A stretch of DNA of 64,000 nucleotides from Mesostigma viride (taxonomy: Eukaryota; Streptophyta; Mesostigmatophyceae; Mesostigmatales; Mesostigmataceae). Position numbers and translations under genes: made by a program. Shown one piece after another: positions 1 through 9,839 of the stretch. Below the pieces are notes generated by a model. The model had not been told where the DNA came from. It saw only the letters and a program-made list of their open reading frames with translations, and made no database searches. The stretch is from positions 1,381,193 through 1,445,192 of the forward strand of contig RPFO01000645.1 of NCBI GenBank assembly GCA_009746045.1, given 5' to 3'. Within the stretch, counting starts at the first letter, position 1. Every line of letters starts with the position of its first letter.

Positions 1-1385
1 CCAGCTTAGTGTCTAGGATGTCAAAGAATGACTTCCAAAACCCTGACAGCCAAAGGGGGTCCTGATCAGTGATGATCACTCTAGGCATGCCGTGCAGACG
101 GTAGATCTCCTTCATAAACAAATCCACACACTGTGCAGCGGTGAGATGAGTATTGCAAGGAATCAGATGGCACATCCTGGACAGCCTGTCCATGACCACA
201 AGGATCCTGTCATTGCCACCATCTGACATGGGAAGACCACAGATAAAATCCATAGTCACACTGATCCAAGGGCGCAGGGGAATGGGCATAGCCATGGGAA
301 AGATGGGCGTGGCTTGGTTCCTGACCTTATTTCTCTGGCAGGAGTCACAGGAATCCACATAGGCCTTAACATCCTGATAAAGGCCAGGCCACCAAAACCT
401 CTGCTGCACCTCATGAAGTAGCTTAGCATAACCAGGATGACACGCAGTCACATCGTCATGGAAACAATGTAACACTGTGGGAATGGCCATCTCAGGCACA
501 TACACTTTTCTAGTCACCGTGTGCTCTGCATCATGAGTGTGAACATACAGAACGCCCTCCCAGTATTCTACAGGTCTATTGCCAAAGTTGCCCCTCTGGA
601 TAGCTGCAGTAGCCATGTCCTCCGTCTTGGTGAAGGCCTTGATGACGTCCAGCAGGGAAATATTTAAAGGATTAGGCAACACCAGGTCCTTGTCAGGTCC
701 CAGGGGCTGCATCTGCATCTCCTCTTCCTGCCCAGGGCTAGCCACCAACTGCTTGGATGAGACAGTAGTAGCTATAGGCCCTTTTGACCTTGCCATCACC
801 TGAGAGGCCAACACCTTGGACCGGCCTACCAACACAGGGTCCATGACCCACTTCCTGGGCCTACCTCTGCTGCGCCTAGCAGGGCCTCCCTCACCTGGCT
901 GCACTGTGGGAGTGGGCACCACACCTTCAGGACTTCTCCTAAGACTGTCAGACAGTGACTGGACACCCTCCTGGACGCCTGTCAACTCTGGGACAGAGCC
1001 CTGGTCGATGAGCATCACGGGACCACCGTTATTCCCTACAGGTGGTGTCAACAGTTGAGAAACCTTCTGGTTGTTGGCCTGAGCTCTAGTCAAGGCTCCA
1101 CACTCTACCACAGAAATCAGGGCAGCACAGATGTCCAAGTCCTCATGAAAACTTCCCATCAAATCCCTCCTCCTGGACAGGGCGTCAGGCACCACATTCT
1201 GCGTACCAGGAATGTACCTCACAGAGAAAGGTCCAAACCCCCCCAGGAACTCCATCCATCCAGCCATCCTCTTACTCATCCGGGTCTGTTCCAACACATG
1301 TACCAAGGGCCTGTGGTCAGTCATCAGGGTAATAGACTCGTTGCCCTGCCCATCCTGGCGCTGCTGGCCACAGAAAACTGAGCCC
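1..1385 (-). CDS. gypsy RNase H C-terminal part and integrase (partial, runs off the left edge)
   Basis: The minus strand is open from about 1385 to position 1, in a different frame from the RT ORF that ends at 1324. It starts with the TDHRPL box of gypsy RNase H and the YIPG..N..PDALSR signature. After a proline/arginine-rich linker follows an integrase zinc-binding module (H-x..-H with GYAKL, then CDSCQ) around 390-300. The catalytic core then shows the first Asp in VVMDRLS and the second in TDQDPLW near position 70. The catalytic Glu and C-terminal part lie outside the window. A one-base frame change in the GGGGG/TTTT tract near 1365-1385 separates it from the RT frame. Confidence 0.85.
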
Positions 1386-2862
1386 CCTTCAGTAGGTGTT
1401 CCCACTTGTGACAGGCCACCACCAACCCCAGCAGCTCCTGCTCATGAACAGGGTAGTTACGTTCTGCAGACGTCATACTCCTGGACATGTATTCCACTGG
1501 TTGAGGGCCCTTACCATGATCTTGCATTAGTACTGCACCAATAGCACCCTGTGAGGCATCAGACCTAACCTGGTATGGCAAGTCTGGGTTGGGGCCCACC
1601 AACAAGGGAGCAGTGGTAAGCTTCTGCTTCAACACATCAAAAGCTTGCTGGCATGCTGCAGTCCACTCAAAGGGAACATCCTTCTTGAGCAGGGCTAACA
1701 GGGGACCAGAGATGGCCGCCATGTCAGGGATGAACCGTCGGTACCAGCCCACCAGGCCCAGAAAGGATCTGACATCCTGAACTGACTTCAACACAGGCCA
1801 CTCCAAAACAGCAGAGACCTTGCTGGCCTCAGGAGTCATACCTGCAGCGCTCAGCTGGTAGCCCAGAAACTTCACCTCTTGGCCCCACTCCACCTTGGAC
1901 CTCTTCACCGACAGATGATACTGATGGATCACCTTAAGGACCTCCTCCACGTTCTCCAGATGCTCCCTGAAGGTACGAGAGTGTACCAGAATGTCGTCCA
2001 GGTAGACGACCACACAAGTCCTGAAGACCACCCTGGTAGTGTCACACAAGTGGGCAATGTCCTTGAACCTGGGGTTGCGAAGGTCAGGTGAGATCTGGGG
2101 CAGGGCATTTCCAGTCAGGTGGCCAAAGATGGCATTGACAAACATCTGCATAGTGGCAGGACTGTTAGAGGCACCCATGGGCATTACTGTCCACTGGAAC
2201 TGTCCCCATGGGGTAGAAAAGGCCGTCTTGGGGATGTCCTCAGTAGCCACCCTGATCTGCCAGAAAGCATGCCTGAGGTCAAACTTGGTAAAGAAGGCAG
2301 CTCCTGCAGTCCTCTCCAGCAACTCATCAATTCTGGGCAGAGGGTACCTGGACTTGACAGTCACCTTGTTCAGTCCCCTCAGGTCAATGCACAACCTCCA
2401 CCCCCCATCATGCTTGGGTACAAGCAAACACCCAGAACTGAAAGGGCTGTTAGCTGGGAGGATCAGACCAGCCTCCAACAGGCCAATAAGTATGGTCTTC
2501 AGCTCTGCCATCTCTGCAGGGCCCATCCTATACATAGGCACAAAAGGAGGACGAGCACCCTCTACCAACTTGATGACATGTGTGATGGGTCCCTCAGGAG
2601 GATACTGGGGCATCTTGTCCTCAAAGATGGCTCCATACCTGTCCAACAAGGCATCATGCTGTTGTTGTTGCTCAGTGGTGACAGTAGAGCTGACAGCATT
2701 GACAGAATGACCACTAGCAGACTCAGGTTCATTAGGCACCAAATGCAGGAAAAAGATGTGTTCCACTGGATAGGTGGCCAAATAAGACAGAGTATGCTTG
2801 GCAGACCACACATGCTTCAGTAGGGCAGCCCGTTTCTCCTCCAAAGTCGGCTCTTGATCCAC
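1324..2862 (-). CDS. gypsy reverse transcriptase and start of RNase H
   Basis: The 512-codon frame carries classical gypsy RT landmarks: CIDLRGLNKVT (about residue 158), FFTKFDLRHAFWQIR (about 190), MPMGASNSPATMQ and the catalytic YLDDIL at about 287-292. These are followed by FLGY, the RT connection domain and RNase H with VRSDASQGAIGAVL. About 35 extra residues lie between FVNAIFGHL and VVVYLDDIL, where gypsy RTs normally have only a few. The frame ends in RNase H; the rest continues in another frame. It is in the same frame as gag, whereas the intervening protease is in a different one. Confidence 0.92.
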   Translation of the reverse strand: MDQEPTLEEKRAALLKHVWSAKHTLSYLATYPVEHIFFLHLVPNEPESASGHSVNAVSSTVTTEQQQQHDALLDRYGAIFEDKMPQYPPEGPITHVIKLVEGARPPFVPMYRMGPAEMAELKTILIGLLEAGLILPANSPFSSGCLLVPKHDGGWRLCIDLRGLNKVTVKSRYPLPRIDELLERTAGAAFFTKFDLRHAFWQIRVATEDIPKTAFSTPWGQFQWTVMPMGASNSPATMQMFVNAIFGHLTGNALPQISPDLRNPRFKDIAHLCDTTRVVFRTCVVVYLDDILVHSRTFREHLENVEEVLKVIHQYHLSVKRSKVEWGQEVKFLGYQLSAAGMTPEASKVSAVLEWPVLKSVQDVRSFLGLVGWYRRFIPDMAAISGPLLALLKKDVPFEWTAACQQAFDVLKQKLTTAPLLVGPNPDLPYQVRSDASQGAIGAVLMQDHGKGPQPVEYMSRSMTSAERNYPVHEQELLGLVVACHKWEHLLKGAQFSVASSARMGRATSLLP

Positions 2863-3434
2863 CCTTTCGCACCTGCTTCCCCTCCCTTGCCATCATTGAC
2901 AGCTGTCTGTGAGGAACAGCACTCAGTGGCTGTTCTTCTCCCCCCTGGCAACACACAGGTAGCATCCCACACGGCCCCATCCTTGAACTGGACCACCCTG
3001 TCAGGCCAAGAAATAGCAGGATTGGTGTCAGACAACCATGGGATCCCCAAAATCACATCTGCTGCCGTGAGGGGAATGACATCTGCTGTCACTTCCAAAG
3101 TCTGGGATGAACAAACTTGGAAGATGAGCTGCACATAGCCAGGTGAGCAGCTTCTCCTGCCATCAGAATACTGCACCATGACAGGTGTGGGGTGGGCCAA
3201 CACAGGCAACTTCAACTCCTGCACCAAGGATGCAGCAATATAATTACTGCCAGCACCAGAATCAATCATAAACAAGCAAGCTGGTTGAGCCAAGGGAACT
3301 GGCACGTTGAGGAGCCTAGCCTGAAACTTGAGTAAGTGACCTGGTACAGGAGGACCCACAGGGACAGCAGGGTCAGAAGCACCCACAGTGTTCACTGGCC
3401 TAACGTCAACAGCAGGCAGGTCAGACCTGGCCAT
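2817..3434 (-). CDS. gypsy aspartic protease
   Basis: This 205-codon ORF contains the retropepsin active site FMIDSGAGSNYI at about residue 57 and the second conserved segment DVILGIPWL near residue 128. These are the flap and psi-loop landmarks of Ty3/gypsy proteases. It overlaps gag by 14 nt (+1 relative frame) and RT by 46 nt (back to the gag frame). Its ATG lies inside the gag stop region. It would process Gag and Pol in the virus-like particle. Whether it is expressed by two frameshifts or disabled by two indels cannot be decided from this copy alone. Confidence 0.85.
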   Translation of the reverse strand: MARSDLPAVDVRPVNTVGASDPAVPVGPPVPGHLLKFQARLLNVPVPLAQPACLFMIDSGAGSNYIAASLVQELKLPVLAHPTPVMVQYSDGRRSCSPGYVQLIFQVCSSQTLEVTADVIPLTAADVILGIPWLSDTNPAISWPDRVVQFKDGAVWDATCVLPGGRRTATECCSSQTAVNDGKGGEAGAKGWIKSRLWRRNGLPY

Positions 3435-5211
3435 GACAGAAGGATGACCTGGGGACCCAACTAGTTTTTTGACTCAGGTGGGTCTGGGAGTGCTCCACTG
3501 CCTGATGGTGGAAGCTGCTCAGGTGGTGCTGGAGGCTCATCCTCGTCCCCCCATCCTCCTCATCTGCCAGCAGCTGCATGAGAGCGTTCACCATCCTACG
3601 CTTATCCTGTCTGCTGAAGGGCCGAGCGCGGGACTGGAACCTCCCAGAGGGCTGGAAGTTGGGCTGGAACCCTGGCTGCATCCGGTGATCGCCAGCAGGA
3701 ACGCCAGGAGGAAGGTTGGGTGGCCTGGGAGATGGCAGGGCGCCAAAAGGTCCTCTCGTGGCAGGGGGAAACTGGTCCCGTCTAGGGCAGTCCCGTGCAA
3801 AGTGACCTGGCTGGTTGCAGATAAAACAGTTACCCTGGGTGGGATCCAAGGCATTGAGCTCCCCCAGGAGGTCATCCAGCTGGTTCAGGGACTTCTTGAT
3901 GGGTGGCACTGGCGTGGCCACAGGCTCCCACTTGACAGAAAAAGCAGGCACACGACAAAGGGTGAGCACATAAGACAACACCTTGTCCCATTGCCAGTCC
4001 ACGTAGTCGAACTGGGAGAAGTGCTTGTCCACATCCAGTCGCACGTGGGGAGCCATGCCATGCAGTAGTCTGTGAAGCGCCTCTGCGTCAGAGCATTGGG
4101 GAATCTTGGCTCTAAGGTTGGTGAATTGCTCCACGAACTGTGGCAGCGTCAAACCAGCCTGCGTACAGTTAGCCAGTGCGTCCCGATCCATGCGAAGCTG
4201 ATCCTGGGGTAACAGAAACCGGCGAAAGCCCAATAGGAGAGAGGGGAGGTCGGTACACGCACGTCCAGCCACAGAACGCAAAAACTCATCAAAACGGTCG
4301 CTGGCACTGTCGCTCATCCGCTGCCTAACCATTCTCTTCTGGATGTCCATCGTGAGACGTTCCTCTGCCTTGGGCCCGTAGTTGGCGAAGTGAATAGCGA
4401 AGACATCCTGAAACTTGGTGGAGAAATGGTCGAAGCTGCGATGGGTAAGGTTGGTCAGCGATAGCTTGTCTACCGACTCCACCTTGGGAAAAGGAACAGT
4501 ACGAGGATACAAAGACGTGAGCTCCATCACTGGGGCGTGTGGTGCATTCTGACTCTCCGGCAATGTCGCAGCCACCGAGAGCCGTGGAGGCTCATGCCCC
4601 TGTGCATCTGTCCCTTCATCAACAAAAGGAGCGTCAACCGCATATACCCTTCGTATACCCAGTGTTGGAGACGGTTGATCCACGAAAACAGACTCTCCAT
4701 CGCCCGCCTGCCCTTGCGACTCAAGTTGCTGCACACGCGCAATAGTCCTACCCACACTCTTCTCCAGCGCTTCCGCCACACTTCTAGCTCTCGCAGCTTC
4801 CTCACGTTCATGTTGTAATCGAATTTTCTCCGCTGTCAGCTCGTCAGCCGCTAGCCGAGTGCCGTCTCGCCCCGGCACCGTGTTGTAGCCAAAACGAATA
4901 GCCGAACCGTATTCGGGTGCTGGCGAACGCGTGTCCTCCACGTTGGAGAACCGTGGTCCACCTCTACCAGTGCCACGCAAGGAGGGCTCGCCTGGTTGCA
5001 CACCGAGGGGCAAGATGGAGAACTTTGGGCCGACCGACAGCGAATATCTGCGGGAAGCAGACATTAAGGTGGTATCTCCAAATAGTTGACGTCTGGGAGT
5101 AGATGATGAAACCCTTTCATCACCGGTCGTCCGTTGAGCTGCTAAAGATGTGGTTGCATCTTCAACTCTCTTACTTGATAACGGTGGTTGTGTCTCCGGG
5201 TTACTCATCAC
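3421..5211 (-). CDS. gypsy Gag capsid/nucleocapsid protein
   Basis: The ORF has 596 codons. The N-terminal third is hydrophilic, with an Arg/Glu/Ala-rich, coiled-coil-like stretch around residues 125-160. The middle (about 240-430) is a helical capsid-like domain of the retrotransposon Gag type. A CCHC zinc knuckle, CFICNQPGHFARDC, lies near residues 460-474 and is followed by a Pro/Arg-rich tail. The ATG at 5211 is about 220 nt downstream of the primer-binding site. Gag should form the virus-like particle and package RNA through the knuckle. Confidence 0.88.
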   Translation of the reverse strand: MMSNPETQPPLSSKRVEDATTSLAAQRTTGDERVSSSTPRRQLFGDTTLMSASRRYSLSVGPKFSILPLGVQPGEPSLRGTGRGGPRFSNVEDTRSPAPEYGSAIRFGYNTVPGRDGTRLAADELTAEKIRLQHEREEAARARSVAEALEKSVGRTIARVQQLESQGQAGDGESVFVDQPSPTLGIRRVYAVDAPFVDEGTDAQGHEPPRLSVAATLPESQNAPHAPVMELTSLYPRTVPFPKVESVDKLSLTNLTHRSFDHFSTKFQDVFAIHFANYGPKAEERLTMDIQKRMVRQRMSDSASDRFDEFLRSVAGRACTDLPSLLLGFRRFLLPQDQLRMDRDALANCTQAGLTLPQFVEQFTNLRAKIPQCSDAEALHRLLHGMAPHVRLDVDKHFSQFDYVDWQWDKVLSYVLTLCRVPAFSVKWEPVATPVPPIKKSLNQLDDLLGELNALDPTQGNCFICNQPGHFARDCPRRDQFPPATRGPFGALPSPRPPNLPPGVPAGDHRMQPGFQPNFQPSGRFQSRARPFSRQDKRRMVNALMQLLADEEDGGTRMSLQHHLSSFHHQAVEHSQTHLSQKTSWVPRSSFCHGQV

Positions 5212-5418
5212 TCCATGGGTCGCGCATGCCGGACTGGGGAAACGTTAGAGACTTGTAAGCTCAAAGCAGCTCTCAGAGCAAGACTGTCACATAAGGATGA
5301 GTCACACTCTAAAAACTGTCCGAACACACAGCATAACGTACCCTCTCTGGGTCGGGCAAGAATTCCATTGTTAACCGTGAACTAATACTATCAAGACAAC
5401 CAACACCGAGGTAGAAAC
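5212..5418 (-). other. gypsy 5' untranslated leader
   Basis: This is the non-coding stretch between the primer-binding site and the gag start codon on the minus strand. I see no other gene in it. Confidence 0.6.
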
Positions 5419-5430
5419 CTCCGATACCAA
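5419..5430 (-). promoter_or_regulatory. minus-strand primer-binding site (initiator tRNA-Met type)
   Basis: Immediately inside the LTR terminus GTTACA, the minus strand reads TTGGTATCGGAGG. This resembles the TGGTATCAGAGC primer site used with initiator tRNA-Met by many LTR elements. The position and the TGG start support the LTR boundary at 5431. Confidence 0.75.
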
Positions 5431-6133
5431 TGTAACGACTAAAAATGTTGTGTTTGCAACAGCCTCAGTTTCAACATTGATGTGAAAAGATCTTTATACC
5501 TGGGTTGTAGTCGCGACAGATAACTTCACGTCCAGAGAAGCAATGAAGATGGATCTTCAACAGTTAAGGGAATGAGTCCCCACCCTTGTTAGACACAACA
5601 GACAATGTTATATCCAAGTCGACTATCTGTTGAAGTTATAGTTGACTTTTAGCGAGGGTTGTTTGATTGATGAAACAAGGAATCCCTTGAATTACACCAT
5701 AGCTTAGCTTTCTTACACGCACACGTTCCCAGCCGCCACAAACTGGATAAAAGTCATCATGCACGCAGGGTCGGCTCAGCCCTAACTCGGAAGGACCAAT
5801 CAAAAGTGAGAACCACTCAAGATAAGATCTTAGCTTCCGAATCTTCAACACAACACAAAGCCAGCACATACGGAATCTCCATGACCTGGAACCAGATCCA
5901 CCAGGTACAACGGTATTAATGAGAATCTATGACTGACTGAACAAAACCATGCAAAGTACCCTACGTGGATCAGGCCACGACCAATGAGGGTAGAACAATA
6001 ATCTCTGCAGATCTCAGCAGGCTCAATATCCATCAGACGTCGAAGCCTCCTAACTTCCCAAATAATTGTCCTAAAGAACTCATAATCAGATCAATCAGTA
6101 GGAAAACTTTGGATGTAACATTTGGTTGTTACA
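5431..6133 (-). repeat. gypsy 5' LTR
   Basis: The 703-bp LTR is bounded by the short inverted repeat TGTAAC...GTTACA, with TG...CA ends on the coding strand. The inner edge abuts the primer-binding site and the outer edge abuts non-LTR retrotransposon sequence. It should hold the promoter and polyadenylation signals of the element. The partner LTR is outside the window, so age cannot be estimated. Confidence 0.8.
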
Positions 6134-7236
6134 CCAATGTACATCTTGGTCCACCACTTCGGTGCGCACTTCTTACGGGACCACGCCACCATGCCCTTTA
6201 CAGAAGGGTGTGTGGCAGGGCTGCGTGCTGTCGCCCTACCTGTTCATTATTGTGGTCGAATACGTAATGATTCAGGCGCGCAAGCGATTTGCCCGCATCG
6301 TGGGTAGGGAACCCGGGGTGCAGGTTGCTAACCACTTCTGGCATGGCGGAGCGGAAACGGAGATCGGCTGGCGGACATCATCTACGCAGACGATGTCCAC
6401 CACCCTCTTCGAGGACACTGGGCACGTGCAGACATGGCTTGACTGCCTGGCTATCGAGGCCCGTGCAGTGGGGGGTCAGCAATTAGAAGACAGAGGCCCT
6501 GGCGGTTAATTGGGCTCACCCACTCACCGCCACCCCTCTATCTCCTAGACGGCTCTCGAGTCCTGTATCGGGACCGCGTCAAGCTGCTGGGCAGCCTGCT
6601 TCCCAGCTGCGAGGTTGATGTAGACCATCGCATCTCCCTCGCCTGGCACGCTTTACGCCAGTACCGGGCCCTGTGGCGCAAGCCCCTGGGCAAGATCGAG
6701 AAACAGGACCTGTTTAAGGTCCTCGTCCTTCTGTTCTCACGTATGGGGCCGAGACGTGGACCCTCACCGCCGACCTGGCCCGCAAGCTGGACGGCGCGGT
6801 CACCAACATGCTGCGATCCATTTTCAGAGTAGGATATGCTGCTCATGTCCGCAATGAGGACTTGTACCAGGGCATGCCATATATCACCAGCACCATTAAG
6901 CAGCGGCGCCTGCAGCTAGTAGGACACCTAGCTCGCACCAACTCAGCAGGTAGACACCTCACGTGGCCCCCCCCGCGGGACTGCGACCAGCTCAGCCTGG
7001 CCGGCCGCCGGCACCTCGTGACGTGGGCCGGGCCCCGTGATGTTAGACGCCGCAAGGCCCGCACCTTCAAAGAACAGCTAGTAGAGGACATGGGGGGCCT
7101 AGGCCTCTCCGTGCTTTGGAAGAAGATGATGGACAAGGCCAAGTGGGCCCAGGTCATAGAGGACAACGAGCCCCCCCCTGCGGGGAAGCGCCCGCGTGTG
7201 CAAACCCGCGGGAGGCACGCCAGACAGCTCCCCTAG
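6134..7236 (+). pseudogene. non-LTR retrotransposon (LINE) pol relic, RT and C-terminal domain
   Basis: Several plus frames together give a LINE reverse transcriptase. GVWQGCVLSPYLF (RT motif 4) lies near 6205, and LADIIYADDV (catalytic YADD) lies in another frame near 6370. SRVLYRDRVKLLGSLLPS and the GAETWTLT box near 6755 follow. The C-terminal ORF 6808-7236 contains RRLQLVGHLAR and ends in a basic tail. At least two frame breaks show decay, and the 5' part was lost or displaced where the gypsy LTR abuts. The GAETWTLT/GHLAR combination is seen in RTE- and CR1-like LINEs; I do not assign a clade. The 3' end leads into (CATC)n. Confidence 0.85.
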
Positions 7237-7346
7237 GGTAGCGTGCTGCTGTTTAGATAGATGTTTGTAGAACTTTAGTGATGCTGTTTAGATAGATGTT
7301 GTAGGTAGCCGATGTAGATAGATTAGACCGGTAGGACTGTTTGCAC

Positions 7347-7407
7347 CCATCCATCCATCCATCCATCCATCCATCCATCCATCCATCCATCCATCCATCC
7401 ATCCATC
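7347..7407. repeat. (CATC)n microsatellite
   Basis: About 15 uninterrupted tetranucleotide units lie roughly 110 nt downstream of the LINE stop codon. This fits a simple-repeat LINE tail. The minus-strand LINE relic at 7951-8225 is likewise followed by GGATGGGTGG-type sequence near 7845. Confidence 0.9.
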
Positions 7408-7454
7408 GAGCTTAATTTTCCGCTGATCGAGGTTTCTCATCCATCGAGGTTAAT

Positions 7455-7485
7455 GCTTCCGTGACTCCCCGACGGGAGCACGAGT
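7455..7485 (+). repeat. dispersed hairpin repeat, copy 1
   Basis: A roughly 30-bp unit reads CCGTGACTCCCC, then GACGGGAGCAC, followed by TAATTAATT repeats. It is one of four related copies (8581, 10239 and 12187 are the others) with a GTGCTCC...GGGAGCAC stem. Confidence 0.7.
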
Positions 7486-7486
7486 C

Positions 7487-7529
7487 TAATTAATTAATTA
7501 ATTAATTAATTAATTAATTAATTAATTAA
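7487..7529. repeat. (TTAA)n microsatellite
   Basis: A pure TAAT repeat attached directly to the 3' side of hairpin repeat copy 1. Shorter TAAT tracts follow the other copies, so it may be a tail. Confidence 0.9.
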
Positions 7530-7574
7530 CATCTGCATATCAAGGAGACAACAAATTAATATACATCTTCATAT

Positions 7575-7660
7575 ATATTAACAAGATAACGGCAGGCTCG
7601 AGCTACCATGGTCCGGACTCTCCCGATTTCTGGCCTGCGCTGGTTGTCTCGATCCTTGAT
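7575..7660. repeat. dispersed 65-bp repeat, copy 1
   Basis: This stretch (ACGGCAGGCTCGAGCTACC ... GGCCTGCGCTGGTTGTCTC) recurs almost identically at 9582-9655 and inverted near 29595-29675. Its terminal core GGTTGTCTCCTTGATAT recurs many times between 34765 and 35100. No coding potential is seen. Confidence 0.75.
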
Positions 7661-7950
7661 ATATTAATACACAAAGAAGCCATGCGGATGAGCTACCTCA
7701 CGCATCATCCGCATGCGCTAGGGTGATTCAATGAAAGCACCAGCCACCAGGGAAACCCTTGGCTTTTGATGATGGATATTAAAGTTAAATTAAATTAAAT
7801 TATAACATGCCTCCGTTGGGAGATCATGTAGCACATATTCCTTGATGGATGGGTGGGGTGGAAGAAGCCGCGTTATCGAACTAACCTAACTCTAATCTAG
7901 CTAGTCTAGAAAAGTCCTAACTACCCTACTCATCAAAACGCCTCCTCCGC

Positions 7951-8225
7951 TAAGGGGGAGGTGGTTTGCCCACAGGGTCGGGCGTGTGAGCCTTGACAAT
8001 CCGCTTCCACCGCGTCTTGTTCTGCATGGCGGTCCAAAGAAGGGAGAGAGAGTGGATATGCGGTATTCAAACTGGGCTGGGACCAGCAGGTCATCCAGCA
8101 ACATCTGTACGTAGTTCGTGACATGTTTCCCTACCTTTTTGGCAATGCCCTTGGGGCCAGGCCAGGTCAGAATTAATGTGCCGCCCTGGCTGGCCAAGCC
8201 GCTGGGGGCCGGCCAGACCAAGGGC
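7951..8225 (-). pseudogene. second relic of the same LINE family (C-terminal end)
   Basis: On the minus strand one frame gives LILTWPGPKGIAKKVGKHV and a neighbouring frame gives NKTRWKRIVKAHTPDPVGKP followed by a stop. These align in order with HLVTWAGPRDVRRRKARTF and DKAKWAQVIEDNEPPPAGK of the LINE ending at 7236. The frame change and weak identity show an old fragment. Confidence 0.6.
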
Positions 8226-9580
8226 GATGATGGATATGCAGTTGGCTAACGTAATATTATTCATTTCCAACTGTGGATATAGCTGTCTCACTAAATGTAA
8301 TAACGTCCGATTTCTAGCGTGGCTGGTTGTCTCCTTAATATATTAATTAATTAATTAATTGATTACACACGTGCAGCTCCCGTTGTCTCCTTGATACATA
8401 ATAACGTCAACATTCATGAATCAGCCTGCATCTTGCTCTTGCACGACTATGCTGCCCTGTTGCGCTTATCCATGGTGGCCGGTGCCATACACACGCTAGA
8501 TGTGAAATAGTCAACTCCTGCACCTTGCTTGGAAGGCCAGTGGGATTTAGGCAGGCGCGCTGCATTAATTAATTAATTAAACTCGTGCTCCCGTTGGGGA
8601 GTCACGGAGCACCGAAGTGCTTTTAATCCCTGACTCCCTGTGTGTGCACAACAGGAAGAAAGGCCAGAGACCCCCTTTCTCCTTCATGCCACAAAGGCAT
8701 GCCACAGCTGCAATCGGACTCGGTAAACGATCCGACAAGATCTGTGGGTGCAATAAGACCCATGTGAGTGCTCATATCATAACAAGGGGCGTGGGCAAGT
8801 AATCTGAGCATAGCCCGATATTCACAGTCTCCTTTCCCACACAGCAAAATATGGTGTTGTTCTTTCTCAGTTACATCGTTTTTCCCGTCTTTGTTCTTAT
8901 CGTGTTGATTTCATCACGACTCTTGTTGAACTCTTGCAGCGTTTATTGGTCAAAGACTATGACCGAGCCATTATGCTCCGACAAGTCCGATGTTTTTTGC
9001 AACGTCACCCACATCTGTTCGGTGCTGCCCCTTGGCACAAGCTCTACAAACAGGTCGTGGACCGGCTGGATCGCATAGTATCTCCGCACATCTGAACCCT
9101 GTGATGCCAGATCTCCTTTGCGGCCGTTCCGAGCTTGGCACTGAATTCGTTGTCCACATCGTTGCGTCGCTGCCGCAACACGATGTTTTCTGGCATCCGC
9201 GGGCTTTTGGTTCCCGCCGCACATTTGAAAGTGCTGTCCTCCGGCTTTTTGCCTTTGCACCGTGTGCAGTTCTTGGACGTTTGGAATCATGGCATGGCTA
9301 ACGTGATGACTGACTAGCTAGACCTTTTCAGTGGTTTTCCATTTGCGGGTATTTCCTCGTAAATGGTGGGAGAGCGATCGCAGCAATGGTGCTCACCACT
9401 AGACACTCCCGGCCAGTTAGGCTAGAAACACACGCCCTGATCAAGCATGCTGTTTCCGGCCCCACCGTCTAGGTCATCTAGTCGCTCCACACGTAAGCCA
9501 GCCATAATTTCAATGCACAAGGATACACATTTCCATCACCATTCATCTTCATCATCCTGAACGACTCGAAAACGCGGAAA
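8226..9580. other. gene-free stretch with TAAT microsatellites
   Basis: I see no supportable exon here. The stretch holds short TTAA arrays near 8335-8360 and 8565-8580, a degenerate copy of the GGTTGTCTCCTT motif near 8325, and hairpin repeat copy 2 at 8581. ORFs around 8943-9301 overlap on both strands without recognisable motifs. Confidence 0.4.
8581..8630 (-). repeat. dispersed hairpin repeat, copy 2
   Basis: Inverted relative to copy 1. It includes the extended head GGGATTAAAAGCACTT shared with copy 3 and carries a TAAT tract on its outer side. Confidence 0.75.
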
Positions 9581-9581
9581 A

Positions 9582-9655
9582 GATAACGGCAGGCTCGAGC
9601 TACCATGGTCCGGATTCTCCCGATTTCTGGCCTGCGCTGGTTGTCTCTTTGATAG
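9582..9655. repeat. dispersed 65-bp repeat, copy 2
   Basis: Nearly identical to 7590-7655, with one clear C/T difference in the CCGGA(C/T)TCTCC segment. Confidence 0.8.
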
Positions 9656-9839
9656 CCAGGACGTAGCATGGCTGTACAAGGACTAAGGTAAGGCTATGGC
9701 TGGTTGTGTACCGTGTGTTAGCGGTGCACGTGACTAGGTATGGTGGCACAGCTAGGCAAACATTCTAGGCGCGCTGCATGTTGCTGCCCATGGCCAGACC
9801 AAGCACCTGTTAGCGAGCATTGGCTCAGAACTGCATATA

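Larger units (their letters stand above)
1..6133 (-). mobile_element. Ty3/gypsy LTR retrotransposon, 5' portion, truncated by the window edge
   Basis: Read on the minus strand the order is LTR (5431-6133), primer-binding site, untranslated leader (5212-5418), gag, protease, reverse transcriptase, RNase H and integrase. This gag-PR-RT-RH-IN order is diagnostic of Ty3/gypsy elements. The 3' end and the second LTR lie beyond position 1, so no target duplication can be tested. Its outer LTR edge sits directly against a non-LTR retrotransposon relic at 6134, suggesting it inserted into that older element. Reading frames change at about 3430, 2840 and 1375, so the copy may be inactive unless the frame changes are programmed. 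Confidence 0.93.

Noticed and set aside
3469-4068. Plus-strand ORF of 199 codons
   Set aside because: Antisense shadow of the gypsy gag gene.
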